The notes: a model not told the origin generated them from the letters alone. A DNA stretch of 64,000 nt from Sphagnum compactum (GCA_965153455.1 OZ234495.1:16178875-16242874), one strand, 5' to 3'. Shown: positions 1 through 12,793, numbered from the stretch's first letter. Program-made: numbers and translations.

Positions 1-25
1 TTCAGGGGTGTTCTTGGGTATGTAG

Positions 26-1045
26 GTAGCAAGTGTAGAGAACTGCCACAAGAATCCAAAGAAGCTAGATGCTTGGATTAATAGCATCAAAGATTTGCAC
101 CATGCAAAGCCACCACCTTCTGTTGTTTTCTCAAAACCCATGCCAGACATTGAAAAGCTCATGCAGGTGAATGGGTTTTTTTCCCTTACTCAAGGAGTGA
201 AGTAGACGAATCTCAAAACAAAATTATTGTTTGTCATTTGCTTCAATTGCATTTCACAAACAAAAGTTCTACATTTGAGCACCAAATGATCAATGAAAAT
301 GTAAAACATCATAATGTGCCACTATATTGGCAATCTAAAAATCATCAAGAACATGATTTCCAATATGAGTGAATGAATCCATGTCCAAAACCATTTTTAC
401 ACACAAAGTAGTAATAAACAACACCAAAAAAACTACAAAATTACCAATTTATATTTTTTAGTGCAAGTATACCCCTTACATAAGCTTCTTAAAATCATGC
501 AATTTTCATCATCTTTGTTAAACAATAAATTGATGAACACAATTTAACAAGTTTAATTTTGGTTGACTCGTTTGTCAAGTTTACTACTCTTGTCAATTCC
601 ACTTTGAATGATGGTGATCACTTTCAGGTTTGGCCGCCACAAATGGAAACAATTTTAGAAACAATTGAACTACCGAAAGCCCATTTGGATGTTGATCTTG
701 CCACATTAATCGACATTTGTTGCTCCATTTTGGATATTCCTGTGTAAGTTTTGTCAATACAACCCATCAAATGATCAAGGTCATGAATTCATTTTTGTTT
801 TCATTGCACTTAATTGTACTCATAGTATCATATTTTTCCATGTAAGATCTCAAGCATGCATTCTTTGTAAACACTTTGTTGCAATGGTCAAGCTTTGTGT
901 TAAGGATTTTTTGCTTGGGCATGGGGTCCATAGGTACACATGTCGTGTGGAGTCGTTACATGTCCTTTTTTCACTCTATATCCAGTTCAAATTTACATCA
1001 CCTTCTTTGTGTACAACTAATTGGTCCCATAGGTTTTACTCTTGA
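26..1045 (+). CDS. IFT46: IFT46 intraflagellar transport protein, 3' exons (partial)
   Basis: C-terminal part of IFT46, a subunit of the IFT-B train that carries cargo such as outer dynein arms along cilia and flagella. Three exons read through: 26-166 (after ...TATGTAG), 628-743 and 934-1045, joined in phases 0 and 2 and ending in TGA. They encode about 123 residues. Family landmarks are VEN..KNPKKLDAW, KPPPSVV, MPDIEKLMQ, then VWPP, LDVDLATLIDI, ILDIPVY, and the terminal ESLHVLFSLY block, all in the expected order. Both introns have GT...AG ends and no stop interrupts the exons, so the gene looks intact. The 5' exons lie to the left of the window. In plants the protein is needed only where sperm carry flagella, so expression should be limited to male gametes. 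The family identity is from memory of IFT46 alignments and is strong. Confidence 0.85.
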
Positions 1046-1680
1046 ACTATTGTCGCCTTTAATTTTAATCATGCATTAATCAAATTATATTTTCTTGTAA
1101 ATTATTCTTCGATGTGGTTGTGGCAAAGTTGTCATAATGGAATTATTTTTTATTCATCCGTTCCCATGCATCATGCAAAAAATGTGGAATTATATGCACA
1201 TACATTATTACCCTAGGGTCGGTTTTGTCATTCGACAATCTTTAAAATAATAGTGAAACAAATTTTTTTTGAAAATATGGAAACAATAATTTCAAATTTA
1301 TAAAAAATGATTTTTTTTTTTTTCAGAAATTAATTATTCATTTTGTCCATGTGGAAAACTGACCCAAGGCTACTACGATATGGGTAGTGTCTCAAACACA
1401 TGCACATATATTTCAACCTTGAGATGAATATAAAGCAAATATTTCTAAGAAAGTTGATAAAAGTTCGACAATTACTCATGGATTTAAAAAAGACTATTTC
1501 CCATGAAAAGCTCAGGACACTATTTTTCTACTAGAACAATATGCAAATAATGATTCTTGTTTTGATGAATGCAGATGATTTTTTCAATTTATATCTTGGA
1601 GTATAGCCAACTATATTGTGGTTGGGAGAGGACAAAGAGCTAGTAGTAATTCATATCATATACACCCTCAAGTCAAGTCT

Positions 1681-2095
1681 AGTGTGATTCATATTAATTA
1701 GTTCATGGGTGTGCTCATAACTTTTTTTTTTGTTTTTTGTTTGTTTTTTTTTTTTGGAATGAGCCATATTCATTGGCCCATCAACAAAAAATTTGGAACA
1801 TTGATCACTCCCCCAATGAAAGCACCTCTTTGGACTCGATTAAGTTGCAAAATTGAGACAAATGTATTCCCCTATAGCCGACCTTTTCAGTTTATATACA
1901 TGAGGGTCAAACTTTGGGCAAACCATATGAGATAAAATTGAGGTGCTATTGGGAATGCCTTCGGGAACAACTTGGGGAACCTCAAGGGAACTTGCTGGGA
2001 ACATGTTGAGAACATATTAGGAATAAGGGAGAAAAGCCCCCCCAAAAAAAAAAAACATACAAAGAAACACCCCCTTCCCCACCCCCCAAAAAGGA
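1681..2095 (+). repeat. Dispersed repeat with GGGAAC motifs, copy A
   Basis: This stretch shares a module order with 14300-14650: an ATTAATTA-containing block, a long T tract, a (C/G)A..TTGGCCCATCA block, a CATATG(A/G)GAT block, then repeated GGGAAC motifs spaced about every 15-20 bases. The first 45 bases also match, in inverted orientation, 14243-14288. It is a degenerate non-autonomous repeat family. No coding capacity, clear target-site duplication or terminal repeats could be defined by eye. Confidence 0.45.
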
Positions 2096-5000
2096 AAAAA
2101 TTAGGCCCATCATGAGGGCGGGCATTTTGATCAATGAAATGCTGATACCCAAGGGGCATCCATTGGTACCCAAAGGATATCACAAAAAAAAACATTAAAG
2201 ACCAAAAAACGATGCATCAACTTTTAATTACACCGTGTAATGCCCTTGGCTATGGGCATTACTAGAGTTTTGGTAATGCCCATGGCCATGGGTGTTTACC
2301 TTACACATATGATATCCTGAGCTACTCTTTTGAGATGAGTCATTAGCAAATTTGCAATATAACATGCACTAGATAATATACATTATCTATGCAATGCTCT
2401 CACATTGTAGTAGCCATTTGTTTTAGCTTTTAGAGCTATATACAAGAGCATGATGACATACTAAAACAAAAAGTATGGCTTTCAATGTAAACATCTTAAA
2501 ATCATTTTTTGTATTACGACTCAATTTGGTTTAGAGCCCCAAATTATTTTTGGATCAATTTCATGACGCAGCTAAAATGACAATAATTTATAATTAACAA
2601 TAATTATTAGAGGTTAATATTGGCATGGAAATGTGACCTAACAATAATATTATCAATGAATTACTTTTAGAGAAGAATGATTAGAAATTAATTTTGGAGT
2701 AGAATTCCAATAAAAAATTACTCAAGTTAAAAGATAATTTCTTAGTTTAGCTAGCTTAAAAGTACTCCTAATAATTAGGTTATTATTAATGGTAGGTTCA
2801 TACTTAGTGTTATTTATTTATTATGGGATGAAATCAGTAGAATAATTCATTTTTAAAAAGTGAAATAATTTATCACTAACCTAGGGATATGTGGAGGATT
2901 TTTAAAATAAGGCAATGAAATGAATAAGGATAAGGGAAATTCATGTGTAATGGGAAATCATTTTTGGTTCCTTATTATTTTTTAGAGTCATTTTTTCATT
3001 CCTTCTCATCCTATTATTTTATCATTTTATTTGTGTAATTTTAAAAAGATGGTGTGCGTGAAATGAGAACAAAAAACTGTACTTGTGTGAAGAAAAAATA
3101 TAATGGATTTTGGTTAAAGGTCAAATGACATCTTTTTTCTTTTTTTTTGCCTTGATTTTTTTTATGCAAAAGAGAATATTTAATATTAATTTGATGTAAA
3201 ATAAGGAAATTTTCAGTTTAATTAAATTTTCTTTTCAATCTTTCACTTCTTAAAATGTTTGTTATAAATTAGTCGTTGGACGGTAAACCCTAAGCATGAA
3301 AATAATTATTACAAGTTAATTACAATAAGAAACTAGTTATACCAAGAAGGTAATTCCAATAAGAAGGTAGCCATAGGAAGCTAGCAACTTAGTGATGTAT
3401 TTTTTGTGATAGAAGTATTGTCCAAGGATTGGAAAGTAAGTTTTTCCAACCTTCCATTTCCAGTTTTGATTTTGTCAAGGAAATGCATTTTCAAAAATGT
3501 GTTTTCATTGTTTTTATTTAATTTCTACCTAGTAATGTTTTCCTCATGATAATAACTAAACTATTGGTTTCATAGTTCTACAATCATCCAGAAGAAAATT
3601 TAGTCAAATTTGGATATAACTTAAATATTAAATTTTTTAAAAAAAAATCCTTTGGCTATTTTTTAAACCATGTATTAGAAATTTGGTGTCTTAGATTTTT
3701 TTTCAATTTATGGTTATTGAAAACCTCCTAATTTAACACTCTTAGTTTTCGAAAAAAATTTGGGTTATATATAGACAATAAAAAATATGGCTAGTCCAAG
3801 GATGAAATTAAGGTTTCACAATTTGTTATTTTCATAAAAAATAGGCATCAAACTTTGGGCCACATGTTTTTTATGATGTTTTCAATGTTCCTAAAACTAA
3901 AGGCCATTTTCCAAACTTGAAAAATGAAAATACAATCTTTTGGGGGGCAAAGCCAACAAATCTATTTTTACGACTTATTCAAACTTATAGATAACATGGT
4001 TGACAAAAATAATGTTAATTAAATCTATTCAACCTAAATAAATTTGTTTAAAAATATTTACCATTGCAATGATGTGGCACCATTAACACTAAACAAACTT
4101 TTAAAGTTAAGGAACATGATAATTCATTATTGCAATTTAAAAAATCTTCAAAAAATGAACATTTTGATTGATGTTTAACGCCATCAATACCTTAGTAACT
4201 TGAAATCCTAGCTAATAACTATTGAAAAGGTTTGTTTACCAACAAGGTTGTTTTCATGTGCTTCACCATGATGCCTATACTTTGCACCCACACATCATTA
4301 TTGCAATGCACATTCAAGCTTTAACACATGTCCCTAAATCCATCCTTCACAATTTCACTTCATAACATCATCATTTTTCTTCTTTTCACCATCACATAGG
4401 TCTTTTTAAATTGTTGTCTCTCATCTATTTATATCATTATTTTTTTTTGTGTTACAACATCGTAGCATCATCGTCACAACATCATAGTTTCATAACACCA
4501 TTTTGCAACAACAATGGACAATTAACCAAACATCAACATCATAAGAATAAGCAAAGACAAAAATGGCAGAAATACATCACAACAATGCAACTCCAATTGG
4601 AGCCAAAAGGAGATGGATCCAATGAACTTGACTTTCACAAACAATTCAACACATAATATTAAAGAATGAAACAGAGGTCCTTAACAACAACACAATATGT
4701 ATTAGAGTCATGGGGAGGTGATGGCCATAATAAGTTGTAAACACTATGAACACATTGCTTTGAAACAAGTCATTGATCCACAAACAAACATGATTTTTGT
4801 AACACAATGGTGTAACAAGCTCTCAAAGGACTTGTAATCAATGACACATTTCAAGATTCCATGAATTGGCAAACAATGCAAAAATAAGTGGAATTGTGTC
4901 AATGGTGATTAGAAGAAGATATATGATTACCATAAAAGCACTATAAATAACATTTCATACTGGATTTGACATTGGGAAAGTGGCACAAACTCCATTTGCC

Positions 5001-6619
5001 AAGACAATGCATTGAAAAGTGTTACAATGCATTTTTTGAAAGTTTTTTTTAATATTCCAAAAACATTTCTACCACACTTTTTCTTCTAGAAAAATGTCTA
5101 TTATACATGCTTCCAAAAGTGTGTGCTTGATGTTCGCACTTTGCTTATGATGGATCATGAGTTTGGACAAAAGTGGCTAGCTAGCCTTTGTCCCAAGTGA
5201 TGTAAAGCTAAATGTAGTCATCTTGTGATTCTTGTTCAAGAAGTCATTGTAGTTTTTTTTGGTAAAGACTAGACAATCAAAAAACTCTTACATCATTCAT
5301 AATTCGCAACAATCCCACAAAAACATCTCGAAACCATTTTTCATGATTAACAATCGCTTATAGCTACATAATATAAATTTTAAATTTGTAAGAAAATAAA
5401 TCTACTACAAAAGCTCTATTCAATTTCTAAATGTGAATTTGTGAGCAATCAATTACACCATGCACAAAAGTTGCACCAATCCTTGAAACCCACCATCACC
5501 CTCAATAGATCTTCACCCCATGGCCACCAATTCTAGTTTCTAAACACAACATTAAAAATAGTAACAAACTCATGCAAGACCATGTTCAGAGAAAACTTGT
5601 TAATCACAAATAATTCATCACACTCAAGGTAATCAACTATGTGTGTAAGCTTGTAAAGTGAACATGTAATTTTGATGCCAATAGGAATCGCATACATGTA
5701 TTTGGTGTTTCATTTTGCAATCAAAGGTTGTAACTTTTCTATTATTTGCAAAACTACCTTTCTAGTGACTTAGAAATGTTTAATCCACCATTAGTTTTTA
5801 TATTGAATCATAAGGAAGTTTGAAAACCAAGTTGTATTTTGGGCCTTAACCTAATCGTCAATTTCTTTTGTCATCAACAATTCAAAATCACAAGAAAACA
5901 TGTAATGATGTAGATTGCACATCCCTTGCACCTTCAATTAATAATCTTGTATCAAAAGCTATTATTTAAAAACCCCATGGCATTCAATGCCTCACTTTCA
6001 ACCTCAAACCATAGACAAATAAGCTTCTATAATTAAGATAGAACGCATGTAAAAATGTATTAGCAACAACATTCTTGGCATTACAAACAATGCAAATTTT
6101 TTTTTAAAACAAAGAAATAAGGGGAATTTGCAAAAACAAGGAATGTAAACATGAAACATGATGGCAGAAAGAAAGTTCAAGCATGGTAGATATTTTTTGA
6201 ACGTGGCAAAAACATAGAATGTGGCAAAGATAATGAGGGCACATGATAGAAACAGGGAGCACAACAAAGACAATGAGCATGTGTAGCAAAGACAATGAAT
6301 GCAAAGATGAAAAAAAGTGGTGGCAAAAACAAATTTGCAAGCATCTTCAAAATCTAGACCGTGATAGAAAGCTTGACCACAACAAAGAAAATGAACAAAC
6401 GAGCTCATATAATTGTCACAAAGAAAATGAACTACTCCACAAAGCTTGAGCAAACTATAATAGAAAAAATGAAAGATACAATGCAAAAATGATCTAGGCA
6501 AATAGGGTGACGACAAGTGGTTTAATGTCATCATGACTCGTTACCACGCTAGTAACTTTCAACCGATTCATGAACAAGGATATGCATTTTAGAGTTCTAC
6601 GCTACTCCTAAACACAAAA

Positions 6620-6748
6620 GGTCAATAGGTTTGAACCTAGATAGGAAAAAAACAAATCATGATTTAAACCCTAAACCCTAAACCCATCATCATGATTTTA
6701 GAAAATAGGTATTTGTTTTTTTCCTATCTAGGTTCAACCCTATTGACC
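6620..6748. repeat. Inverted repeat flanking telomere-type repeats
   Basis: Two 38-base arms, 6620-6657 and 6711-6748, are reverse complements with one mismatch. The 53-base spacer contains tandem AAACCCT units (6666-6685) and a CATGATT motif repeated on both sides of them. A second AAACCCT pair lies just outside the right arm (6752-6767). The DNA or its transcript could fold into a long hairpin. Confidence 0.8.
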
Positions 6749-7353
6749 TTCAAACCCTAAACCCTAACAACCATCATCATCATCCTATCACAAAAAATTT
6801 ATCAACCTACACAACCTTTGGGTTTAAACATATTTTGAAGGGCTTAGATGCTATCCCCAAAAAGAAAAAAAATAGAAAAATGGCCCAATTAGTATCAAAC
6901 AATGTTGGCCAATTATTGAGTAGTTATTAAAAACTTATCATCCAATTGTTGATTTTTTTTTATAATTGATTAATAACCTAACCACTTGGTAATTAATTTT
7001 TAAAATCTAATAATATACCCAGGTGACTTGATTATCATTAGATCGGTTATCAATCTTAAAATACTAAACATTCTTATGATAGAAAACCATATCTATATAT
7101 ATATATACATATGTGGATAATAACCAACATGATAATATATGGTTATCAACTGATTATTTGATAACCTGACCATTGGTTATGAAAAAAAAAAAAAAATCAA
7201 TAACCGGCCAAGACTGGTATCAACTATGAACTATCAACTACAAATTTGTTTCTTATGGGTTTACGGGCTGACCCCAAAATGAAAGGAAAAGAAAAAGTAG
7301 GGTTTTATGATTTTGGGCAGGGTCGAGGGTTTTGGGGCTGCCGTGTTCACGTT

Positions 7354-7363
7354 CTAGGGTTTA
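7354..7363. promoter_or_regulatory. Telo-box-like element upstream of MAM33-like gene
   Basis: CTAGGGTTTA lies about 130 bases before the start codon of the MAM33-like gene, with GGGC-containing sequence upstream at about 7315-7337. Telo-boxes (AAACCCTA) are common in promoters of plant translation and mitochondrial genes. The motif is seen; its function is inferred. Confidence 0.4.
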
Positions 7364-7492
7364 GTGAGCTTCTCGTCTTCGCTGCTTCTCGTCTGTTTGT
7401 CTTTTGCCTTGCGTGTCGATCTCTTTGCACAACATTCTACACTCGTATTTCTCGTTTGTATTGCTGGATCTCAAAGAAAGGGAGTTGTAGTG

Positions 7493-8607
7493 ATGGCAGG
7501 TGGTGTGGTGTGGAGAGCAGCTGCGAGATCTCTGAGGGAAGGTACAATGCGGCTCATGGAGCAGCCGCGGGCGGTGACGGTGCTGAGAGCGGCGGCGGCT
7601 GTCGTTGAGTCTGAAACGTCTTGTTATCATCACAGAGCAAGTATGTGGTCTTCCGTTTCGCGCTCCGCAAGCACGGCACGAGATTCAGCTCCGCAGGATG
7701 GTGGTCTTCTGCGCGTGCTTAAATCTGAGATCCAACATGAGAAAGATGACTATGAACCTCCCAGTGTAAGCGTCTTGTCTCTTGACCTGAAAGGAATTCC
7801 CGAACCGGGAGCAAAGGCTTGTTGTAGAACGTCAGACGTTAGTTTTGGTAACAGAAGTTGTGATGTTTTCAATGGAAAGCTTGCATTCCGCGAATCCAGA
7901 ACCCTGCTTGCGGTGACCTAATTCTTGAAGGTTTGGTTCTCGCATGCAGACATTAGCTAGAGGCCCACCACAACCCTTCACAATAGAGGACAAACCTGGC
8001 AAACTGGAGGTGACATTGCGGAGATCATATGGTGAAGAGGACATAGAGGTTACATGCATTTATGAGCCAGGTATGGCGCCGGAAGAAGAGGGAGAGGAGG
8101 AATACCATGATGAGGACTCAGAGATCCCAGACCAGAATGTTGTTCACTTGACAGTCTCTGTCACAAAGCGTGGTGAACAACCCGTACTGGAATTCGGTTG
8201 TGTAGTAGACAAGTCCAATTTCTCAATTGGATCAGTGCGGTACTTGGAGGGAAAAGAGTCCAAAGAAGAACCTGTCTTTGATGGACCTGACTTTGTGTGA
8301 GTCATTCTTCTTCTTCTCATTACATTCTTGTTCGGGATGCTGATGGTCTTCTGAATCATTTGATCATACAGAGCTTTGGTGCCACATGCTGCTTTGGAAT
8401 ATTGTAGACTCAATGTGGTTTGTTGATGATGTTGTACCTGTTTGCAGGAGTCTGGACGAGAATTTGCAGAAGCAGTTCAAAAAGTTCTTAGAAGCACGGG
8501 GAATAGATGGGAACCTTGCAGACTATCTATCAGATCTCATGGAAGACAAAGAGAAACGGGAGTACTCTCGTTGGCTACAGAACATTGAAGCATTTGTCAA
8601 GAAGTAG
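7493..8607 (+). CDS. Mitochondrial glycoprotein family protein (MAM33/p32-like)
   Basis: MAM33/p32 (gC1qR) family member, a small acidic protein of the mitochondrial matrix that forms doughnut-shaped trimers and is linked to mitochondrial translation and ribosome assembly. Exons are 7493-7765, 7950-8296 and 8448-8607 (junction phases 0 and 2), giving 259 residues, the usual family length. The start is the ATG after GTTGTAGTG; it opens an Arg/Ala/Ser-rich presequence (WRAAARSLR, SRSAST). The mature part begins near LLRVLKSEI and contains the family blocks PPQPFTIEDKPG, LRRSYGEEDIEV, an acidic Glu/Asp loop (EEEGEEE), VTKRGEQPVLEF.C, and the C-terminal LADYLSDLMEDKE...WLQNIEAFVK. All three exons and their splice sites are intact. 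The next gene, the ZNRD2-like one, converges on it. Confidence 0.9.
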
Positions 8608-10265
8608 GAATGTTTCTGACTCTCAGCCAACACAAGGCTCTTCATGTATTACTTGTAGATGAACCCTTCATGGAAGATGGATCTTGGGAGATCTGGTCAG
8701 GTACTCTGGTGTTTGAAGATGTTGTAGTCTGGTTTATAGACAGCCCTTTGAAGGATGCTGTATCCATGTTTGGAAAATTTTGGTCAGGTTGGTTCCAGAA
8801 ACACTTGGGTGCTATCTCTGCGACAATTGTCTATGTAAGAATTCTGGGTCAAAGTTGCACTTACGATGTGGGTCGGTTTCTGTCGCTCAAACAGAAGAGA
8901 CTTTGAGTATCCTTTATATGGTAGTGTAAATCTTACTGAGCTTTTGTCTCATCTGTTTCTCACCACACACCGCTGATAAAGAAACCCAAGAACCCCAATG
9001 TCCTGTGCAAGCATCTTGATGTTCTTTTACATATGGGGGCTCAAATCTTGTGTCTGCAATGGTGGAATTTGCTTTCCCAGTCTGGCCCAAGTTTCCTCCT
9101 ATGAAGCATATGGTCCTGTCTTTGAGTGGTTGGTTATTTGTGAGGAAGAGCCTTGATCTTCACAAATGCAGTGGATGATTCGAATAGCTACATGATACCA
9201 AATCTGCTAAGATTGTGAAAGTATACTGTACATAGGTATCTCCTTTGAACCAACACAAATGGTCACCTTCAAAGTGTTATTTTGGGGTTATTTTTCCTGC
9301 AGTCAACTGAGAAATTGCGTAGTGAAAGGTTGTGCAACTTATGAGGACCTTTCAGGTCACAAACCAGCGTTTTGAAAGTCCAACATATGTAGCTCTGTTC
9401 AGCATATGTAGCTCCTGTAGGATATTCACATTGTCTTCAGCACATGGTAAATCTGGTCTGACATCCACATTGTCTTCAGCATATGTAAATCCTGAAAGAC
9501 ATCCACATTGTCTTCAGCACATTTGAATACTGTAAGACATCCACATTGTCTTCTATCAACTTGATCCAGGGATACACTCCAAAATAGGCAGCCACATTCT
9601 CTTCTTTCCACCTGTTTCTGCATACAGTCCAAAATAAAACATCCACATTGTCTTCTACCGGTCCAAAATAAGACATCCACATTGTCTTTAATCGACCTGC
9701 TCGTGCATGCAGTCCAACATAAGACACCACATTTTTCTTCTATCTGGTCCTGCATACAGTCCAAAATAAGACATCCACAGTCACACATCCATTGATGACA
9801 TTCATTCGAGTGGATTTTGTGATTCAGATTCTGATTTTGTGTTTCAGTCTTGTGTGTCTGGCCTGCCAGTGACAGGGCTCATATACGGAGATCCATACAA
9901 ACTTCACATGTGGGTGATTTACTGCCATGGAATACCCCAATGACAAAAGTTGCAATGAGTCCTCAATTTTCTGAAAAAACAAAAAACTCAACAGAAATAT
10001 TGATGATTATATGTCCACCATATATCAACCAAGACCAAAAACAATATCCCATCAAGTACACTATCTGATTTGAGAGTCATTTACCTCCCTTTGTACATGT
10101 GCAAAAAAAACATTACTACAAATCGTAGTGCTGGAGTTCTCACTAACAGCTGCAGTAAACTGCTACAGATATGACACATGATATGACACTGGTTGACCAA
10201 CCTTTAGTGCACATAGAATCACTAAACCAAGCTTCTCTGCTGTCAAAAATGTTGAGTGCACACCA
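8608..10265. other. Convergent intergenic region between MAM33-like and ZNRD2-like genes
   Basis: The 3' flanks of two convergent genes. No further gene is recognised; the 98-codon frame at 8610-8906 starts directly after the MAM33 stop and is probably 3' UTR. A minisatellite occupies 9427-9790. Confidence 0.6.
9427..9790. repeat. Minisatellite of ACATCCACATTGTCTT units
   Basis: At least seven degenerate units share a core ACATCCACATTGTCTT. The first three are spaced about 39 bases apart. Later ones are separated by a longer insert containing CATACAGTCCAAAATAA, so the array moves from a simple to a compound unit. It lies between the 3' ends of two convergent genes. Its minus-strand translation (VDV, FWT repeats) is a by-product of the array. 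Confidence 0.8.
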
Positions 10266-12793
10266 CTACACAACAACTAACTGAAAGACAGCCTTTGTGT
10301 GTTTGATGGCCTCCATGCACTCTCCAAGGGTGTGCAACAGCTGCACACATAATTAATCATTTCTCAATTCAGTTCCTAATTGCTGAAATATTTACAAGCC
10401 CACAGTGTATGCTGAAAGCCTCCCTTATCACCAAGTAAAGTTTTGTGATATTTCAACAGAAACAGTTGATAACCACCAATTATCAGGATTCAAAGCTTAA
10501 ACCTTTTTGCCAGCTGCCAATACTTCACCAAGAAATGAACACATACATGTCAATAGCAATTCCATTAGATTTTATGATACCTGGCTCAGACCCTCAATGT
10601 CGTGAGAGACTGCAATCAATTGACGGAGCTCCTGCAACAAGAAGAAAGCACTACCCAGATGATAACACCAATACATTCAATCCAACTCCTTACATATGGA
10701 TAACAAGCTCTGCACCATAGCCTAAAGTCTGACAATTTGGAGGTGGAGTAAGGTGCCTGTTACTGATCAAATAGAATGACCAGTTTCTAGAGAAGCATTT
10801 GTATCTTAAGGGACAAACCCACGCAATTGCTAATTGATTTTTAGCAAAACCAGTGGCTCACTGTCACTACGTATGCAAAAATGCAACATGAACCAAATTT
10901 TGGCATCACACAATTGACTTAACAAGTGCCAAGGGACAAACATCAGACAGAATTCTTGGAAGTAAAATCTGCAGTGTGGCGTTCAATGGTCTGTTGTCTC
11001 TCTTCAGCACTTTTGTTTGCAATGATACATGGCATTGGCTGATGATGCACTACAAAGCCAACATACTAGGGTGCGAAGTCTTTTATGTAGTACATCCACT
11101 GCCTTGATGGGTCCAAAACTGGCCCCAATTTATCACAGCCATTCATGGTGCAGTATCCATCACTCTCAAGAAGACGAATGGGGAGGTTGAAAAAAAGTTT
11201 AGAAAACCTCACCTCAACCTTCTGAAAGAGTGTTGACAGTGTATTGCACAGCACCAAACTTGGATCAACAGGCAAATTCACCTGTCAAAAGATTTTACAT
11301 AATCCTCAAACTCTTTGAATATGGAGTCAGTAGAAGACTGTATGCAGCACAATTGCTTGTAAAAAAACCAAGGAAGTTATTCTTGACACTGAGCATATAC
11401 TACATTACTATGTGTGTACCATGCAGAAAGACATTCTTCATCTATGTATGAAACAATTACCATTTAAATACGTAGACATCAAACAACATATATGCCAGAC
11501 TCAAATAGGAAGATTACCAAAACAAAGCCATCTCTTATGGCAACAAGATAGTAAAACTTCTTGGCTCCTTGATTCATTGGGTTTGCCACTTACAACAATT
11601 ATCAACAACTACCTTGGGAAGCATTAAGCCTTTTGATGTTTGTGAAAATGGAGCAGTGATATCATCTTGCACCCTATTCGGCACTTCATTTCCTGAAAAA
11701 AAATCCAGAACACACTCCACATTTGCACTTCTGCACTGTGAGATTCCTATTGCGATTGTAGAATTAGTTACAGTGAGTCAAGAATGGCAACCTTGAATGC
11801 ATACGCTGCATATATTTGTAAACCTGTCAGAAGTGGGAAAGTGAACATTTCTAGTTCAATTACCATAAGTTTTGAGGTGCACAGGCAAAAGCTCAGTTTA
11901 GGTTCCTAGGATAAGCAAATGGGCTAAGGTGCTTACCAACAAACATCTCCATTGATGCCAACCTCTTGGGACTCCTCACTTCCACATCCTGATCTCTGTC
12001 CCGGAGGCTAGATATTCTCCCAAGGCTTCCACCATTCACCTTTCCCCCTGTAGATGTAGCATTGCCCAGAAGACTCTTAGTAGGTGAACAGGCTGGGGCT
12101 GAAGAAGCAGGAGGAGTTGGGGTGGAGGTTTCAGAGCTTGTCTTTGAGTCATTCACACGCTGGGCATTCAACTTTGATGCCAATTGCTCTTCTGTCAGGA
12201 CCCACTGATCACATGCAACACAAAACATCTGCTTCTGTCTGCACAAAGTCCAGAAATTGTTAACATCTGTTATAGGGGCGATCTAAAGGCTCATACTAGC
12301 TTACCTCCTAAACCTTAAACCCTAAACCTAAGTCCTTCAACCACAATGTGATAGTCATCAGCAGGATCATTACATGCAATCGGTTGATAGTTACCATGTA
12401 CTTGGTATTATGATACATCTTGAGGACACCAACCTTGTGCCTTTGGTCCAAACAAGGGTTTTAGACACATGCTAGTCCCAACTTGTAGTAAGCATTCTTA
12501 TCATCATAACCAGCAAAACTTAGAGTTCCACCACAATATCTAATTGCAATGCACTGTCTTCAGACAGAGACAGTGAAGAATAACAAGCCTTACCGGTTTC
12601 GAACAAGAGGGGTAACACAAACAGGGCAATGATCCCCCAAAAGTGTCCAGCCCTGCAAAAGCTTGGAGGCAATGGAAGAGCTGTGATCATCTACTTTGGA
12701 GGCTCGGTTCAGAGCTCTTGTTGACAAATCGTTGTCCTCCTCCTCCATGAGCACTGAGGAAGTCTCACGGCTGAAATCCATGGAGTCATCCAT
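10266..12793 (-). CDS. ZNRD2-like zinc-ribbon protein (SSSCA1/p27 family)
   Basis: Homologue of human ZNRD2 (Sjogren syndrome/scleroderma autoantigen 1), a small zinc-ribbon protein of poorly defined role. Six exons are inferred on the minus strand: 12793-12594, 12238-11937, 11692-11613, 11281-11213, 10631-10581 and 10340-10266, with all phases compatible, giving 258 residues. The N-terminal SKLLQGWTLLGDHCPVC block and the downstream MFCVAC form a C-x2-C-x13-C-x2-C zinc ribbon (Cys 56, 59, 73, 76). A Ser/Thr/Pro-rich linker follows. Short exons then encode the helical C-terminal module (NTLSTLFQKVE, ELRQLIAVSHDIEGLS, LLHTLGECMEAIKHTK) that plant and animal members share. The first two exons are certain. 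The last four are supported by splice sites and frame but are short. The frame also stays open past the second donor (stop at 11893), so intron retention would give a truncated 183-residue form. Confidence 0.8.

Larger units (their letters stand above)
1046..7492. other. AT-rich intergenic region
   Basis: No gene recognised between IFT46 and the MAM33-like gene. The DNA is AT-rich with many homopolymer A/T runs. Open frames here, including a 176-codon frame at 6004-6534 on the minus strand, have low-complexity Phe/Leu/Cys-rich translations and no recognisable domain. The stretch holds a dispersed repeat copy (1681-2095), small palindromes around TAATGCCC/GGGCATTA (2238-2296), and a hairpin with telomeric repeats (6620-6748). 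The last 150 bases before 7493 are more GC-rich and probably contain the MAM33 promoter and 5' UTR. Confidence 0.6.

Noticed and set aside
6004-6534. 176-codon minus-strand frame
   Set aside because: Cys/Phe/Leu-rich low-complexity translation of CAAAGA-type repeats; no domain seen.
7246-7492. In-frame extension upstream of the MAM33-like start
   Set aside because: The frame is open upstream, but the ATG at 7493 starts a typical presequence. Upstream residues derive from the promoter/UTR with telo-box-like sequence.
9426-9788. Regularly spaced repeats resembling a CRISPR array
   Set aside because: Units are degenerate, spacers are not unique and are variable in length, and the DNA is plant nuclear. 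It is a minisatellite.
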